64,000 bases of DNA from assembly GCF_041346925.1 (NCBI RefSeq), contig NZ_CP166840.1:2227001-2291000 (forward strand), in the 5' to 3' direction. The notes under the pieces were generated by a model. It saw only the letters and a program-made list of their open reading frames with translations, was not told where the DNA came from and ran no database searches. The DNA comes from Agaribacterium sp. ZY112 (lineage in GTDB: Bacteria; Pseudomonadota; Gammaproteobacteria; Pseudomonadales; Cellvibrionaceae). Positions 1 to 8,709 of this stretch are shown in pieces (the first letter of the stretch is position 1; each line of letters opens with the position of its first letter). A program made the translations under genes and the position numbers.

Positions 1-1211
1 GTTATGGGGAAGCTGTGTTGCGTTTGAGTTTTGGTCGAGCCCATGGCTTATCTACGTTACCTGTGGTCAGTATTAACGGTAACGAACTGCAAGTAAGTGC
101 CGATTTTGCTGGGGACATGCAGGAATATCGCAATCAGTTCTTTAGTGTATTGGAAATTCCGGTAGCCATTGATCAGCTGAGCGCGACTAATACGGTTGCG
201 GTGACCTTTAGTGATACGGGTGGTTTTGTTACTACAAGCACGCTGGAGGTCTATGAGTTTAGTGAAGATATTCGAGATAAAGGCACTGCCGTTACTGGGG
301 TAGAGGTCTCACATGATGATGTCACGCTCGGTATTGGCGAAGACTTTTCCTTAGTGGCTACAGCGGTACCTTTTTTTGCAGATAATGATCTAGGTGTGAC
401 TTATTCATCTAATGATGAGCGTATTGCTCGTGTAGATCGACTCAGTGGTGTTATCAGTGCTGTTAGTGCGGGTGTCACGACCATTGTTGCCATGTCTAAT
501 GTTGGTGGTTTTCAAGCGCAAACAAATCTTACCGTCGAGTCTCCTGTTGAGGCGTTCATACGTTTTGATGATAGTAGTCAGTACGACGGTGCAGATATTG
601 AAGTTGGCTCGACTTTTCATGTTGTGGTAAATGTTGATGCTGGTACCGCTGAGACTGTTGTGGCGGGTACTTTAAACGGCGTAGAGCTGCGCCTGAGGCA
701 TCTTGGGGAAGGGTATGCTGTTGCTGGTGATGATCTTTTTATGAGCTCTGATGCAAGTTTGATTGGTGAGCGCAGCGGTAACTTAGTATTTAGTGTGACT
801 ATTCCCGATGATGCGACGCTGAGTGCTGATTTGGCAAGCGGAGAGTTTTATTGGCTTTGGTTGCGATTCACCAGTTCAGATGGTGAGGTGCATCAAGCAA
901 CTGCATTTCCTAATCTTGTTGCGGCGGCCTTAACACCCTCTCCACAGCCGTCGCCAGAGCCATCTGTGCAAGTGTCAGCAATTCCTACTCCACAGCCGTC
1001 GCCAGAGCCTTCTGTGCAAGTGTCAGTAGTTCCTACTCCACAGCCTTCACCTGAGGCCTCCGTAGGCGTACCAACAGAGCCCGAACCTGCAAGCTCATCG
1101 GAGTCTAAAACTAGCTCTGGTGGTGGTGTCTTTGACCCTATATTGTGGTTATTAACTGTGCTGGCTTCATTCTTGACGCTATCTCGTCGTACATCTGCGC
1201 GTGAAAAGTGA
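1..1211 (+). CDS. C-terminal part of a secreted surface protein with Big2 domain and GlyGly-CTERM-like tail
   Basis: The frame is open from the first bases, so only the last ~400 residues of a longer protein are seen; GTG at 15 is merely the first possible start. Counting from there, residues ~95-175 look like a bacterial Ig-like Big2 domain (TGVEVS...LGIGEDFSLVATA...YSSNDERIARVD...GVISAVSAG). A beta-rich module of ~110 residues follows, then a Pro/Ser/Glu linker built on a 16-residue repeat. The tail is Ser-Ser-Gly-Gly-Gly, one hydrophobic segment and an Arg/Lys end, the layout of GlyGly-CTERM sorting signals. In that family the tail is held in the inner membrane and cleaved by a rhomboid-type protease before surface display. 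The catalytic or binding part lies outside the window, so the function is open; a polysaccharide-active enzyme is plausible from the neighbours. Confidence 0.8.
   Translation, partial: YGEAVLRLSFGRAHGLSTLPVVSINGNELQVSADFAGDMQEYRNQFFSVLEIPVAIDQLSATNTVAVTFSDTGGFVTTSTLEVYEFSEDIRDKGTAVTGVEVSHDDVTLGIGEDFSLVATAVPFFADNDLGVTYSSNDERIARVDRLSGVISAVSAGVTTIVAMSNVGGFQAQTNLTVESPVEAFIRFDDSSQYDGADIEVGSTFHVVVNVDAGTAETVVAGTLNGVELRLRHLGEGYAVAGDDLFMSSDASLIGERSGNLVFSVTIPDDATLSADLASGEFYWLWLRFTSSDGEVHQATAFPNLVAAALTPSPQPSPEPSVQVSAIPTPQPSPEPSVQVSVVPTPQPSPEASVGVPTEPEPASSSESKTSSGGGVFDPILWLLTVLASFLTLSRRTSAREK
942..1060 (+). repeat. 48-bp tandem repeat coding a PQPSPEPS-type linker
   Basis: The block beginning CCACAGCCGTCGCCAGAGCC recurs at 942, 990 and (diverging) 1038, a period of exactly 48 bases or 16 residues. 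It lies inside the reading frame and encodes the Pro/Ser/Glu spacer before the membrane-sorting tail. Near identity of the first two copies suggests recent slippage, so linker length may vary between strains. Confidence 0.85.
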
Positions 1212-1222
1212 GCATAAGCTGT

Positions 1223-1257
1223 AGGAAGGGGGGGGGGCTTAGCCCCCCTTCCTTTTT
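1223..1257 (+). terminator. Rho-independent terminator
   Basis: A very GC-rich hairpin (AGGAAGGGGGG paired with CCCCCCTTCCT around a short loop) is followed directly by TTTTT, 12 bases after the stop of the upstream gene. Confidence 0.9.
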
Positions 1258-1485
1258 ACGAGTTACAAATTAGTGATTGTTTTTTGAGGGGGTATTTATC
1301 TACCACCTTTTTCCGGGGTTGGATAGGTAGAGGTTTACCGCGCCAATATTTTTCATACTGTTGTGTAGAGTTTTTTCTTCGCTTAGTATCATTCCTCCTT
1401 CCAGATCAGCCGGTTAATTAAGGAGTTCGGTTTATAGTTGCAATGACGTTCTGGTTGGTTTTTACCATTTATTAAAGGAATAAAA

Positions 1486-2019
1486 ATGAAAATAAGTATT
1501 ATTGGATATTGTAAGGGGGCGTTAGCCTCTGTTTTATTACTAGGCTCGGTTTTGTCCTATGCTGATAGTCGCACTTATTATGGTGACGAAGTAAGTGTAA
1601 GAGGCTTTCCGGTAGAGAGTGCTTTTATCGGTCAGTTTTGTCTTGATCAGAATAGTAACTGGGTAAACTCGTCGATTCTTTATAGCTCGCCTAATTTTGA
1701 TGTGTCAGCCGCAAAGTATGTTAATAATGATTGGGTGCTAGGTTTTCCTGATGATGTGGTGTCGGTTGTTCGTGTTGTTACATGCTCCGCCCCCTCAACT
1801 GTAACCATTCCTGCAGGCACAAGAAGGGGGGCGAAAATTGACCCAAACAGTGCGGACCAAGTATGTGCTGAAGCTGGTTATGGTCCTTCGGTGTCTTATA
1901 CTACTACCCCCTATACAGAAGTGGGGTTGGCTTCATGGACAGGAAGTAGCTGGCAGGTATATGGCGTTCCAATTATTTACGGGCCGCCACTATTAAATAC
2001 TGTTGAGTGTGAGCAATAA
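1486..2019 (+). CDS. Small secreted protein of unknown function
   Basis: 177 residues. The N-terminus is a clear Sec signal peptide (Lys near the start, hydrophobic core ALASVLLLGSVL, likely cleavage after Ser-Tyr-Ala at about residue 26). The mature part is rich in Tyr, Ser, Val and Trp and holds four cysteines (FCLD, VTCS, VCAE, VECE), which would allow two disulfides in the periplasm or outside the cell. No family is recognised. The ATG follows AAAGGAATAAAA, a good ribosome site. It stands alone between two terminators, so it is probably a single-gene unit. A short surface or toxin-like protein cannot be excluded. Confidence 0.75.
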   Translation: MKISIIGYCKGALASVLLLGSVLSYADSRTYYGDEVSVRGFPVESAFIGQFCLDQNSNWVNSSILYSSPNFDVSAAKYVNNDWVLGFPDDVVSVVRVVTCSAPSTVTIPAGTRRGAKIDPNSADQVCAEAGYGPSVSYTTTPYTEVGLASWTGSSWQVYGVPIIYGPPLLNTVECEQ

Positions 2020-2029
2020 CACTCCTATC

Positions 2030-2055
2030 AAGGGCGCATTTGTGCGCTCTTGTTT
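2030..2055 (+). terminator. Probable terminator
   Basis: AAGGGCGCA pairs with TGCGCTCTT around a 3-4 base loop, followed by GTTTC, directly after the stop of the secreted protein. The T-run is short. Confidence 0.6.
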
Positions 2056-2243
2056 CACCTCGTAGATCTATAAAGCTTGCTTGCGACGCTAGATATTCTA
2101 TATAGCTCCTGCCTATCTTTTTTCCTTCTATCTTCTCTCTCTATTTTTTTTGAGCTCAGTTTTCTCTTCTTGGTTTTAATGAAGCGAGGGGGGCGGCCTA
2201 TTATTTTCTCAATCAAGGCTTGTAAGTTTCAAAAAATCGTATA

Positions 2244-2265
2244 GTGTATTAATTGACTAATACAC
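2244..2265. promoter_or_regulatory. 22-bp palindromic operator of the YtrA-type repressor
   Basis: Perfect inverted repeat GTGTATTA (2244-2251) and TAATACAC (2258-2265) around 6 bases, 12 bases before the regulator's ATG. The GT-rich half-sites agree with operators of YtrA-subfamily GntR regulators. A matching 22-bp palindrome stands before the second YtrA-like operon at 36340. Confidence 0.75.
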
Positions 2266-2277
2266 CTGTTGGTGCAG

Positions 2278-2655
2278 ATGCTAGACGATCTTATTATTCA
2301 GCCCGAAGACTCTCGGCCTATTTATCAGCAATTAGAGCTTCAGTTGCTGCGTTTTATTCGCGCAGGGCGTTTACAGCCGGGCCAGGCTTTGCCTTCAGTA
2401 CGGGTTATTGCTGCGCATTTGGCGCTTAATCCTATGACGGTTAGTAAAAGTGTTAATCGTTTGGTGGAGCAGGGCTGGTTGCAGCATAGACGTGGCAAGC
2501 CTACTTGTGTTGCCGAGAGCCTGCCGAATGAAAGCAGTAGTCTAGATGTGCAGCTAGAGCAGGATCTGAAACGTGTGATTAACTACGGTAAGCAAATCAA
2601 GCTAAGCAAAAAACAACTGCTCGATTTATGTAAGCAATATTGGGATGAGGTCTAG
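2278..2655 (+). CDS. GntR-family transcriptional regulator, YtrA type
   Basis: About 125 residues from ATG 2278; in-frame TTG and GTG just upstream are less likely because they crowd the operator. The N-terminal ~75 residues form the GntR winged helix-turn-helix (PIYQQLELQLLRFIRAGRLQPGQALPSVR...LNPMTVSKSVNRLVEQGWLQHRRGK). The short helical C-terminus is typical of the YtrA group, which lacks a large effector domain and controls a linked ABC transporter. The gene is followed after 2 bases by the ATPase gene. It most likely represses its own operon through the palindrome at 2244. The ligand or stress sensed is unknown. Confidence 0.88.
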   Translation: MLDDLIIQPEDSRPIYQQLELQLLRFIRAGRLQPGQALPSVRVIAAHLALNPMTVSKSVNRLVEQGWLQHRRGKPTCVAESLPNESSSLDVQLEQDLKRVINYGKQIKLSKKQLLDLCKQYWDEV

Positions 2656-2657
2656 GA

Positions 2658-3545
2658 ATGATCACTCAATTTAATAATGTCAGTGTACGGCTAGATAAAA
2701 AAGAAATCTTAAGGCATTTAGATTGGAGTATAGAGCCCGGTCAGGTCGTTGGTTTGTTGGGCAAAAATGGCGCAGGTAAAAGCACATTAATTCGCACCTT
2801 GTTAGGCTTAATCCCTGTGGCTGATGGAGAGCTTAAGACCTTAGGTATTGAACCGCGTTCTTTTTCTGATGAGCAAAAACAAGATATTGCCTATGTGCCA
2901 CAAGTGGCGGTGGGATATGAAGGTTTTAAGGTGAAAACTGCACTTAAAATACATGCCTCGTGTTATGCCCGTTGGAATCAAGCTTTGGCAGAGCGTATGT
3001 TGCATAAGTTTGATATTGAAAGCAGTGCTCAGGTTGATAAGCTTTCAACAGGCCAACGCCAGGCGTTTATGTTGATGCTGGCTTTAGCATCGTCACCTAA
3101 GTTCTTAGTGATGGATGAGCCTGTTGCTAGTCTGGACCCTGCTGCTCGTAGAGATGTTTTACAGTTTGTGGCAGAGGCGGCTGGGGGTGATACAAGCATT
3201 TTATATTCCACTCATATTACTGCCGACTTAAACCGCCTGACCGATAAAGTTGCGATGTTAGCTGGCGGTAAAATTTGTTTCTATCACAGTACTGAGGCTC
3301 TGGCACAAAGCGTGTTAATTAAGGGGGTGCCGAGCGAACGGATACAGGCCAATAAGCTTTGGGCTTCAAATTTATTACTGGCAAGTGAAAGTCAAGCTAT
3401 CTTTTGCGCTTGGGATACCGAGCTTGAACAGCAATTACATCAATACCTAGGGTGTACTTCTATGCTAGTTCAGCCGCTTAATTTAGAGGAATTATTTATT
3501 CGTTGGCATCGGTTAAATACTGCCCTTTATCCTTCTTGTGACTAA
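2658..3545 (+). CDS. ABC transporter ATP-binding protein
   Basis: 295 residues. Walker A is GLLGKNGAGKST near residues 33-44, the signature is LSTGQRQ, Walker B is FLVMDEP with the D-loop SLDP, and the switch histidine lies in YSTHIT. The last ~90 residues are a divergent C-terminal extension. It starts 2 bases after the YtrA-type regulator and precedes a multi-spanning membrane protein. This is the usual regulator-ATPase-permease order of YtrA operons, often linked to export of, or response to, cell-envelope-active compounds. Cytoplasmic face of the inner membrane. Substrate not evident. Confidence 0.92.
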   Translation: MITQFNNVSVRLDKKEILRHLDWSIEPGQVVGLLGKNGAGKSTLIRTLLGLIPVADGELKTLGIEPRSFSDEQKQDIAYVPQVAVGYEGFKVKTALKIHASCYARWNQALAERMLHKFDIESSAQVDKLSTGQRQAFMLMLALASSPKFLVMDEPVASLDPAARRDVLQFVAEAAGGDTSILYSTHITADLNRLTDKVAMLAGGKICFYHSTEALAQSVLIKGVPSERIQANKLWASNLLLASESQAIFCAWDTELEQQLHQYLGCTSMLVQPLNLEELFIRWHRLNTALYPSCD

Positions 3546-3586
3546 CTTATAAGCGGCTTTTAATTAAAGCTAATAAGGCGCCTGCT

Positions 3587-4855
3587 ATGACTATGTCTCT
3601 AGCCCTTCGTTATTTTTTCAGTATTAAGATGAACGCTATTTTTAGTGTTTTGATGGCGGTGTTTTTACTTGTTTTGTTTATTCCTTCCCCCAATAAAGCG
3701 CCTCAAGATGGTGGCCTTTCTATACTATTGCCACTTATGTTTTCTGCATTGCTGTTAGAAAGCACAATCGCTTCTGTGCAGCAAAATGAGGTTTTGCGTT
3801 TGGTGCCTAAGTTGTTGCGCAAGGTCAGATGGTTTTGCGTTACTCAGTTTATAGTGGTTGGCTCAGTATGTTTCTATGCTGAAGATACGCTCAACTTAAT
3901 TTTTCCTGCTGTGCTTCTATATTGGTTTGCCTGTTCTTTGTTGAAGTTAAAGCTAAGTGATAAATATAAAGCGGGGGCTGATATGGCTAAAGCATTACCG
4001 TTTTTTTTATATTCCTACCCCGATATCTTAAACTTTCTTACTTATACATTTTTAAATGTATGGAGCTGGGCTGGGTTAAGTTTTACTCTGCTTCTTGCTA
4101 TTGCCGCGCTTCAGTTTATTTCTGTTGAATGGAACACATACCGTCCTAATCGTGAGGCAAACCCTTATAGCCCTCAAAGCCAAGAAAAGAAGATAGCTAG
4201 TGCGAGTAAATTATGGCGATTTAAATCAATTAATGATGCCCATGCACTCACTTTATATTTGCCACAATTTTCTACGGTTTTTATTTTGTTTTTGTTTGTT
4301 TCTGTACTATTTGTTTTGAGTTTATTTGGCGCAGGGCCTAGTAATATTTTTGTTATGGCTTTATTGGGAATTTATATCAGCGCTTTGGCTGGTACGGTTT
4401 TATTGGGGGATAGGCGCTCCCACTTGGCTTGGTACGCCCTAAGGCCTGGAGCAGGAAATGCGACCAAACTCATCTTTTCTTTGCTGATGCAGGCTCTTAA
4501 GCGTTTAGCTTTAGCGGCTTTATTTTGTGTGTGTTTTGCTCTTCTGTGGTTGTATTTTAAACAGGGAGAGCCCTCTGTATTGGCCGCAATATACCTGCTT
4601 GAGCTGGCAGTGTGGGTCGTGCTTTTGTCTTTTAGTATCGGTTTTTGGTTGTCTTCTATGCGTATGACCGGCTTTTTACCTTTATCGGCTTTAGTTATTG
4701 TGGGTATTGGTTCGGGTTTTGTGATTTTGTTTAGCTTACTTTCGTATATGAATGATGGACATGACGCTGCTTTCTTGCGCTTTTATAGCCCAATAGTAAG
4801 TCTTTTATTGTTCTGTATCGGCCTATTTCGTTATCGCCGAATAGCTTGGTTGTAG
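3587..4855 (+). CDS. ABC transporter membrane subunit (permease) of the first YtrA operon
   Basis: 422 residues, very hydrophobic, with about ten predicted membrane segments. A cytosolic loop around residues 185-215 (TYRPNREANPYSPQSQEKK) splits it into two halves. No sequence motif ties it to a named family. Assignment as the membrane partner rests on its place 41 bases after the ATPase gene and on its topology. Its proposed partner contains one ATPase domain, so a dimer of each is likely. Alternative: an unrelated membrane protein in the same operon. Confidence 0.7.
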   Translation: MTMSLALRYFFSIKMNAIFSVLMAVFLLVLFIPSPNKAPQDGGLSILLPLMFSALLLESTIASVQQNEVLRLVPKLLRKVRWFCVTQFIVVGSVCFYAEDTLNLIFPAVLLYWFACSLLKLKLSDKYKAGADMAKALPFFLYSYPDILNFLTYTFLNVWSWAGLSFTLLLAIAALQFISVEWNTYRPNREANPYSPQSQEKKIASASKLWRFKSINDAHALTLYLPQFSTVFILFLFVSVLFVLSLFGAGPSNIFVMALLGIYISALAGTVLLGDRRSHLAWYALRPGAGNATKLIFSLLMQALKRLALAALFCVCFALLWLYFKQGEPSVLAAIYLLELAVWVVLLSFSIGFWLSSMRMTGFLPLSALVIVGIGSGFVILFSLLSYMNDGHDAAFLRFYSPIVSLLLFCIGLFRYRRIAWL

Positions 4856-4990
4856 CTGAAATTTAAGAGAGCTATAGCTTGTCTCTTTATATATGAATTT
4901 CTTTTTTACTAGCCCTTCCTTTGCTACAATTTTTCTGTTTATTTCCTCTTTTTATTTGTATTCCACTTTATTTAGCCTCTTGGATTAATT

Positions 4991-7399
4991 ATGTCGATTA
5001 GAAATCAATTTTTATCGCATCTAGGTGTTCGCTCATGGGCTCCGCTTGCGCTTATTGCAGCACTTAGCCCTGTATTATCATCTTGCTCCGATAAGGGTAC
5101 AAAAGACGAAAGCGCCGCAGAGGCGATGACACAAACCTACGAAGACTATTTTTCTACTCCTTTGCTGATGCTAGCGGACTTTAACGGTGAAGCCGTTCCT
5201 GCTCTTGCTAAGACCGATCGTACTACATTGAGCCTGATGCCTAACGGCAAGAATGGTTCAAGCTTGGTGGTAAATTTTCCTGCTGATAATAACCAAGAAG
5301 CGGGGGTGATCTTTCGGCCGGATCAGCCTTGGGATTGGAGTGAGTACGGTTATTTTAGTATTGCGGTCGACGCCCATAGTCTAGGGGATCGATCTACCCA
5401 GCTAATGATCAGCGTGCGTGACATAAGTGGCAACTTCCACACGCGAGCAGTAGCGATATTGCCTGGTGAAGATAAAACCTATTATTCCGAGATGAAAGGG
5501 CCTGATTTTATTAGCCCAGAGGGTGAAGAAGACAAAAAAGCCGAGTTGAATCAGGCTTCGGGCTTGCGTGCGAACCCTCCTAAGTGGACAACGGCCGCAA
5601 CGCAGTTTATTTGGATGTGGGGCGTCAAAGATCTTGACCTAAGTGCGATTACAGAGATCAAGTTCCACTTGCAAGATGGCTTGGGTGAAAAAAAGGTCTC
5701 TTTAGATAATGTGCGTTTGATTGCTTCGCCACCACTACCTGAAGACATTAACTACTTAAGTAATATTCTTGATGAATTTGGCCAAAACCGTCGAGTAGAC
5801 TTCCCTGAGAAAGTTCACTCAGTGGATGAGTTGATAGTAAAGCGTGATGCAGAGCTTGAGCAATTAAAAACCAATAGCTTTAGCGATCGCTCGCGCTTTG
5901 GTGGTTGGAGTAAAGGCCCTCAGTTTGAAGCAACAGGTTTTTTCCGCCCTCAGAAAGTAGGGGATCGCTGGAGTTTGGTAGATCCAGAAGGGTACCTCTA
6001 TTTTGCTACGGGCATTGATGCTGTGCGCTTTGTTGATACCTACACATTAACGGGTTATGGTTTTGATGGTAGTTACAACTATGAGTCCAGCAAGCAAGGC
6101 ACTAAGCGTAGTTCCAAAGCTAAAAAACATCGTAAAGTCACCTCTGAATTGCGCGCTAATATGTTCAGTTCTCTGCCTGAATACGGCGATGAACTTAGTA
6201 ATCACTATATTTATATCGCAGGCGGTATTCACTCTGGGCCACTTAAGGCCGGTGAAGCGTTTAACTTTTATGGTGCTAATATTGAGCGCAAGTACGGTGA
6301 AAAAGAGCCCGGTGATTATTTAAATCGTTGGGCCGATGTAACGGTTGATCGCATGTTGAATTGGGGCTTTACCTCTTTGGGTAATTGGTCCGACCCCGTG
6401 TTTACTGATAATCAACGCATTCCATTTTTTGGTCATATCTGGACCAATGATAGGCGCTACAAAAAAGTCTCAAGTGGCAATGATTTCTGGTGGGGCCTAC
6501 CCGATGTGTTTGATCCTATGTACGCCACCGTGATTGAAGAGCGCATTAAAGCTTATGCGGCCGATCTTAAGGATAACCCATGGCTAGTGGGCGTGTTTGT
6601 TGATAACGAGATTAGCTTTGGTCGCCCTGAAACCAATGAGTCACACTATGGCATTGTCATTCATACCTTAGGGCGTGATGCTGCAGATGTTCCGACAAAA
6701 GCCGAGTTTAGCCGCTTAATGCAGGAGAAATATCAAGACATTAACGAGCTAAATAGGGCTTGGGATGTTGAAGTCGCTTCTTGGGCAGATTTTGCGCTAA
6801 GTTTTAAAGACTCAGATCTTTCTCAAGCTCAGCTTGAGGACTACGCCTTATTAATGAGTGCTTATGGTGAGAAATACTTCAGCGTAATTGGCGATAATAT
6901 GAAGAAGTACTTCCCTAATAATATGTATTTAGGCTCACGTTTTGCCGATTGGGGCATGCCGATTGAGATCGTTAAGGCTGGGGCGAATCACGTCGATGTG
7001 CTGAGCTTTAACTTGTATAAAGAGGGCGTCTCCAAATACAAGTGGTCTTTCTTAGACGAGATCGATATGCCGGCTATTATTGGTGAGTTCCATATGGGGG
7101 CCACCGATTCAGGCTCTTTCCACCCTGGCCTTGTTCATGCTGCCAACCAAGAAGAGCGTGCATTGATGTATAAAGACTATATGCATACGGTGATTGATAA
7201 CCCGTATTTTGTAGGTGCTCACTGGTTCCAGTATGTTGATTCGCCTATTACCGGGCGTGCGTTTGATGGTGAGAACTACAACGTTGGTTTTGTTAATGTC
7301 ACTGATACACCTTATATCCCTATGGTTAAGGCTGCGAAAGAGTTACATCACGAGATGTATGAGCGACGCTTCTCTGAAGCCCTAAAAAACACTAAGTAA
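4991..7399 (+). CDS. GH50 beta-agarase-type lipoprotein (first copy)
   Basis: 802 residues. The lipobox Leu-Ser-Ser-Cys (Cys32) marks an outer-membrane or periplasmic lipoprotein. Residues ~40-250 form a beta-sandwich carbohydrate-binding-like region, and ~290-790 the GH50 (beta/alpha)8 domain (RFGGWSKGPQFEATGFFRPQKVG, DPEGYLYFATGIDAVRF). Expected catalytic acids are Glu540 in VDNEIS and Glu699 in IIGEFH, 159 apart, as in characterised GH50 exo-agarases. Such enzymes release neoagarobiose from agarose or neoagaro-oligosaccharides. A paralogue lies at 51792. The gene has its own terminator at 7407 and is followed by a cupin lipoprotein. Substrate could also be a partly sulfated agaran. Confidence 0.93.
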   Translation: MSIRNQFLSHLGVRSWAPLALIAALSPVLSSCSDKGTKDESAAEAMTQTYEDYFSTPLLMLADFNGEAVPALAKTDRTTLSLMPNGKNGSSLVVNFPADNNQEAGVIFRPDQPWDWSEYGYFSIAVDAHSLGDRSTQLMISVRDISGNFHTRAVAILPGEDKTYYSEMKGPDFISPEGEEDKKAELNQASGLRANPPKWTTAATQFIWMWGVKDLDLSAITEIKFHLQDGLGEKKVSLDNVRLIASPPLPEDINYLSNILDEFGQNRRVDFPEKVHSVDELIVKRDAELEQLKTNSFSDRSRFGGWSKGPQFEATGFFRPQKVGDRWSLVDPEGYLYFATGIDAVRFVDTYTLTGYGFDGSYNYESSKQGTKRSSKAKKHRKVTSELRANMFSSLPEYGDELSNHYIYIAGGIHSGPLKAGEAFNFYGANIERKYGEKEPGDYLNRWADVTVDRMLNWGFTSLGNWSDPVFTDNQRIPFFGHIWTNDRRYKKVSSGNDFWWGLPDVFDPMYATVIEERIKAYAADLKDNPWLVGVFVDNEISFGRPETNESHYGIVIHTLGRDAADVPTKAEFSRLMQEKYQDINELNRAWDVEVASWADFALSFKDSDLSQAQLEDYALLMSAYGEKYFSVIGDNMKKYFPNNMYLGSRFADWGMPIEIVKAGANHVDVLSFNLYKEGVSKYKWSFLDEIDMPAIIGEFHMGATDSGSFHPGLVHAANQEERALMYKDYMHTVIDNPYFVGAHWFQYVDSPITGRAFDGENYNVGFVNVTDTPYIPMVKAAKELHHEMYERRFSEALKNTK

Positions 7400-7406
7400 A
7401 TACTGG

Positions 7407-7434
7407 GCAGTCAACCTGTTGCTGGGTTGACTGC
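7407..7434 (+). terminator. Terminator-like hairpin after the GH50 gene
   Basis: GCAGTCAACC (7407-7416) and GGTTGACTGC (7425-7434) are perfect complements around an 8-base loop; a pyrimidine-rich stretch follows rather than a pure T-run. Confidence 0.75.
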
Positions 7435-7558
7435 TCCCTCCTTTCTGCTTTTACCTTGGCCCCTTCTTCTTTACCCTACCTTAATGCTTGTGGCTTACTG
7501 CAATACAAGTCGGTAAGCGTTAAACTTGTGTTGTGTCTATTAGCCTGCTTTTTAACCT

Positions 7559-7993
7559 ATGTTGCTATTTCTATTTAGAGCCCTAAGCAGTATTGCTTTG
7601 CTGGTGTTAGTCAGTGGTTGTGCCAATAAGCAGGCTGTGGTGTATGACGAATATGGGCCCGTCAAATATGATGAGTGGGCTGAATCTTATCAAGACAAAG
7701 CGTTTTATGGGCGCAACTTGGTGTCGGTGAATCAGTTCTCTGCCTCGCTGTTCTTAGCGAATGAAAGTGAAACCAAGCACCTGCATAAGAATCATGACCT
7801 CTACCTTGTCTTGCTAAAGGGCAAGGCCACAGTACACCTCTATGAGAACGCATTTGAGCTAAAGCCTGGTGATAGCATTTATATTCGTCGTAGTGCACCA
7901 CACTGGATAGAGCAGGTGGGTAATGAAACGGCTGTATTTAATATCATCACCTCGTTGATCCCTTGGGATAATGACCAGATAGAGCTAGATTAG
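7559..7993 (+). CDS. Cupin-domain lipoprotein
   Basis: 144 residues. The signal peptide ends in a lipobox (Val-Ser-Gly-Cys, Cys near residue 21). The mature part is a single cupin barrel: the metal-site motif H-x-H followed by the acidic/tyrosine strand (HLHKNHDLYLVLLKG), then the second motif GDSIYIRRSAPHW. Metal binding through the histidines is likely. Periplasmic cupin lipoproteins of this size may bind or isomerise sugars, or act as sensors, but no reaction can be assigned. It follows the GH50 gene in the same direction after a hairpin and 125 bases, which suggests but does not prove a role in agar sugar handling. Confidence 0.75.
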   Translation: MLLFLFRALSSIALLVLVSGCANKQAVVYDEYGPVKYDEWAESYQDKAFYGRNLVSVNQFSASLFLANESETKHLHKNHDLYLVLLKGKATVHLYENAFELKPGDSIYIRRSAPHWIEQVGNETAVFNIITSLIPWDNDQIELD

Positions 7994-8071
7994 CTTATAA
8001 TACATGCCAATCGTTTAAACCGCGCTTATCGCCAGCGAGCCAATTAGCGCAAGAACACTACAGAACTGACT

Positions 8072-8653
8072 ATGAGTAAATCCTTACAAGATCAACTGAT
8101 GGGCGCAGGCCTTATTGATAAAAAGAAAGCCAAAAAGCTTGCAAACAGCGCTAAAAAAGAAAAATTTATTAAGCAAAAAGCTCGTCAGGATACTGAAGCT
8201 GAAAAACAAGCAAAGTTAAAACAAGCTCAGCAAGAAAAGAAAGAGCGCGATCAAGAGTTAAACCGTAAGCTAAAAGAAGAAGCTGACCAAAAAGCCATTT
8301 TTTCACAGGTAAAGCAGCTGGTTAGCCATTATCGTATCAGCGACCGCCAAGGTGACTTAGAGTACAACTTTAACGATGGCGGCAAGATTAAAAAACTGCG
8401 CTTAGAAAAGTTGGTGTTTGAAAAAGTTAGCCGTGGTTTATTGTGTATTGTTGTGATTGATGGCGTTTATGACCTTATTCCACGCCCTGTGGCTGACAAA
8501 ATCAGTGAGCGTATGCCCGAATTGATTGTTGTTGATAACAGTGTCGACAAAGCTGTGTCTGCTGAGTCGAGCAGTCAGTCTGATTCTGAAGATGGCTTGA
8601 GTGATGAGGATTATTACGCAGACTTTGAAATTCCTGATGACTTAATGTGGTAG
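8072..8653 (+). CDS. DUF2058 (YaiL-type) nucleoid/polynucleotide-associated protein
   Basis: 193 residues. Residues ~1-80 are a highly charged Lys/Glu/Gln helix (MSKSLQDQLMGAGLIDKKKA...), and ~95-150 the conserved DUF2058 core (YNFNDGGKIKKLRL...GLLCIVVIDGVYDLIP). The acidic C-terminus ends in DEDYYADFEIPDDLMW. The family (E. coli YaiL) is cytosolic with an uncertain role, described as nucleoprotein or polynucleotide-associated. The length is close to the family norm. It precedes the pseudouridine synthase by 56 bases in the same direction and may share a transcript with it. Confidence 0.9.
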   Translation: MSKSLQDQLMGAGLIDKKKAKKLANSAKKEKFIKQKARQDTEAEKQAKLKQAQQEKKERDQELNRKLKEEADQKAIFSQVKQLVSHYRISDRQGDLEYNFNDGGKIKKLRLEKLVFEKVSRGLLCIVVIDGVYDLIPRPVADKISERMPELIVVDNSVDKAVSAESSSQSDSEDGLSDEDYYADFEIPDDLMW

Positions 8654-8709
8654 TGAGTCTCTAAGCGGGCTTGTACTAGGGTTACTTAAGTGCAGACCTA
8701 GGCCTTATT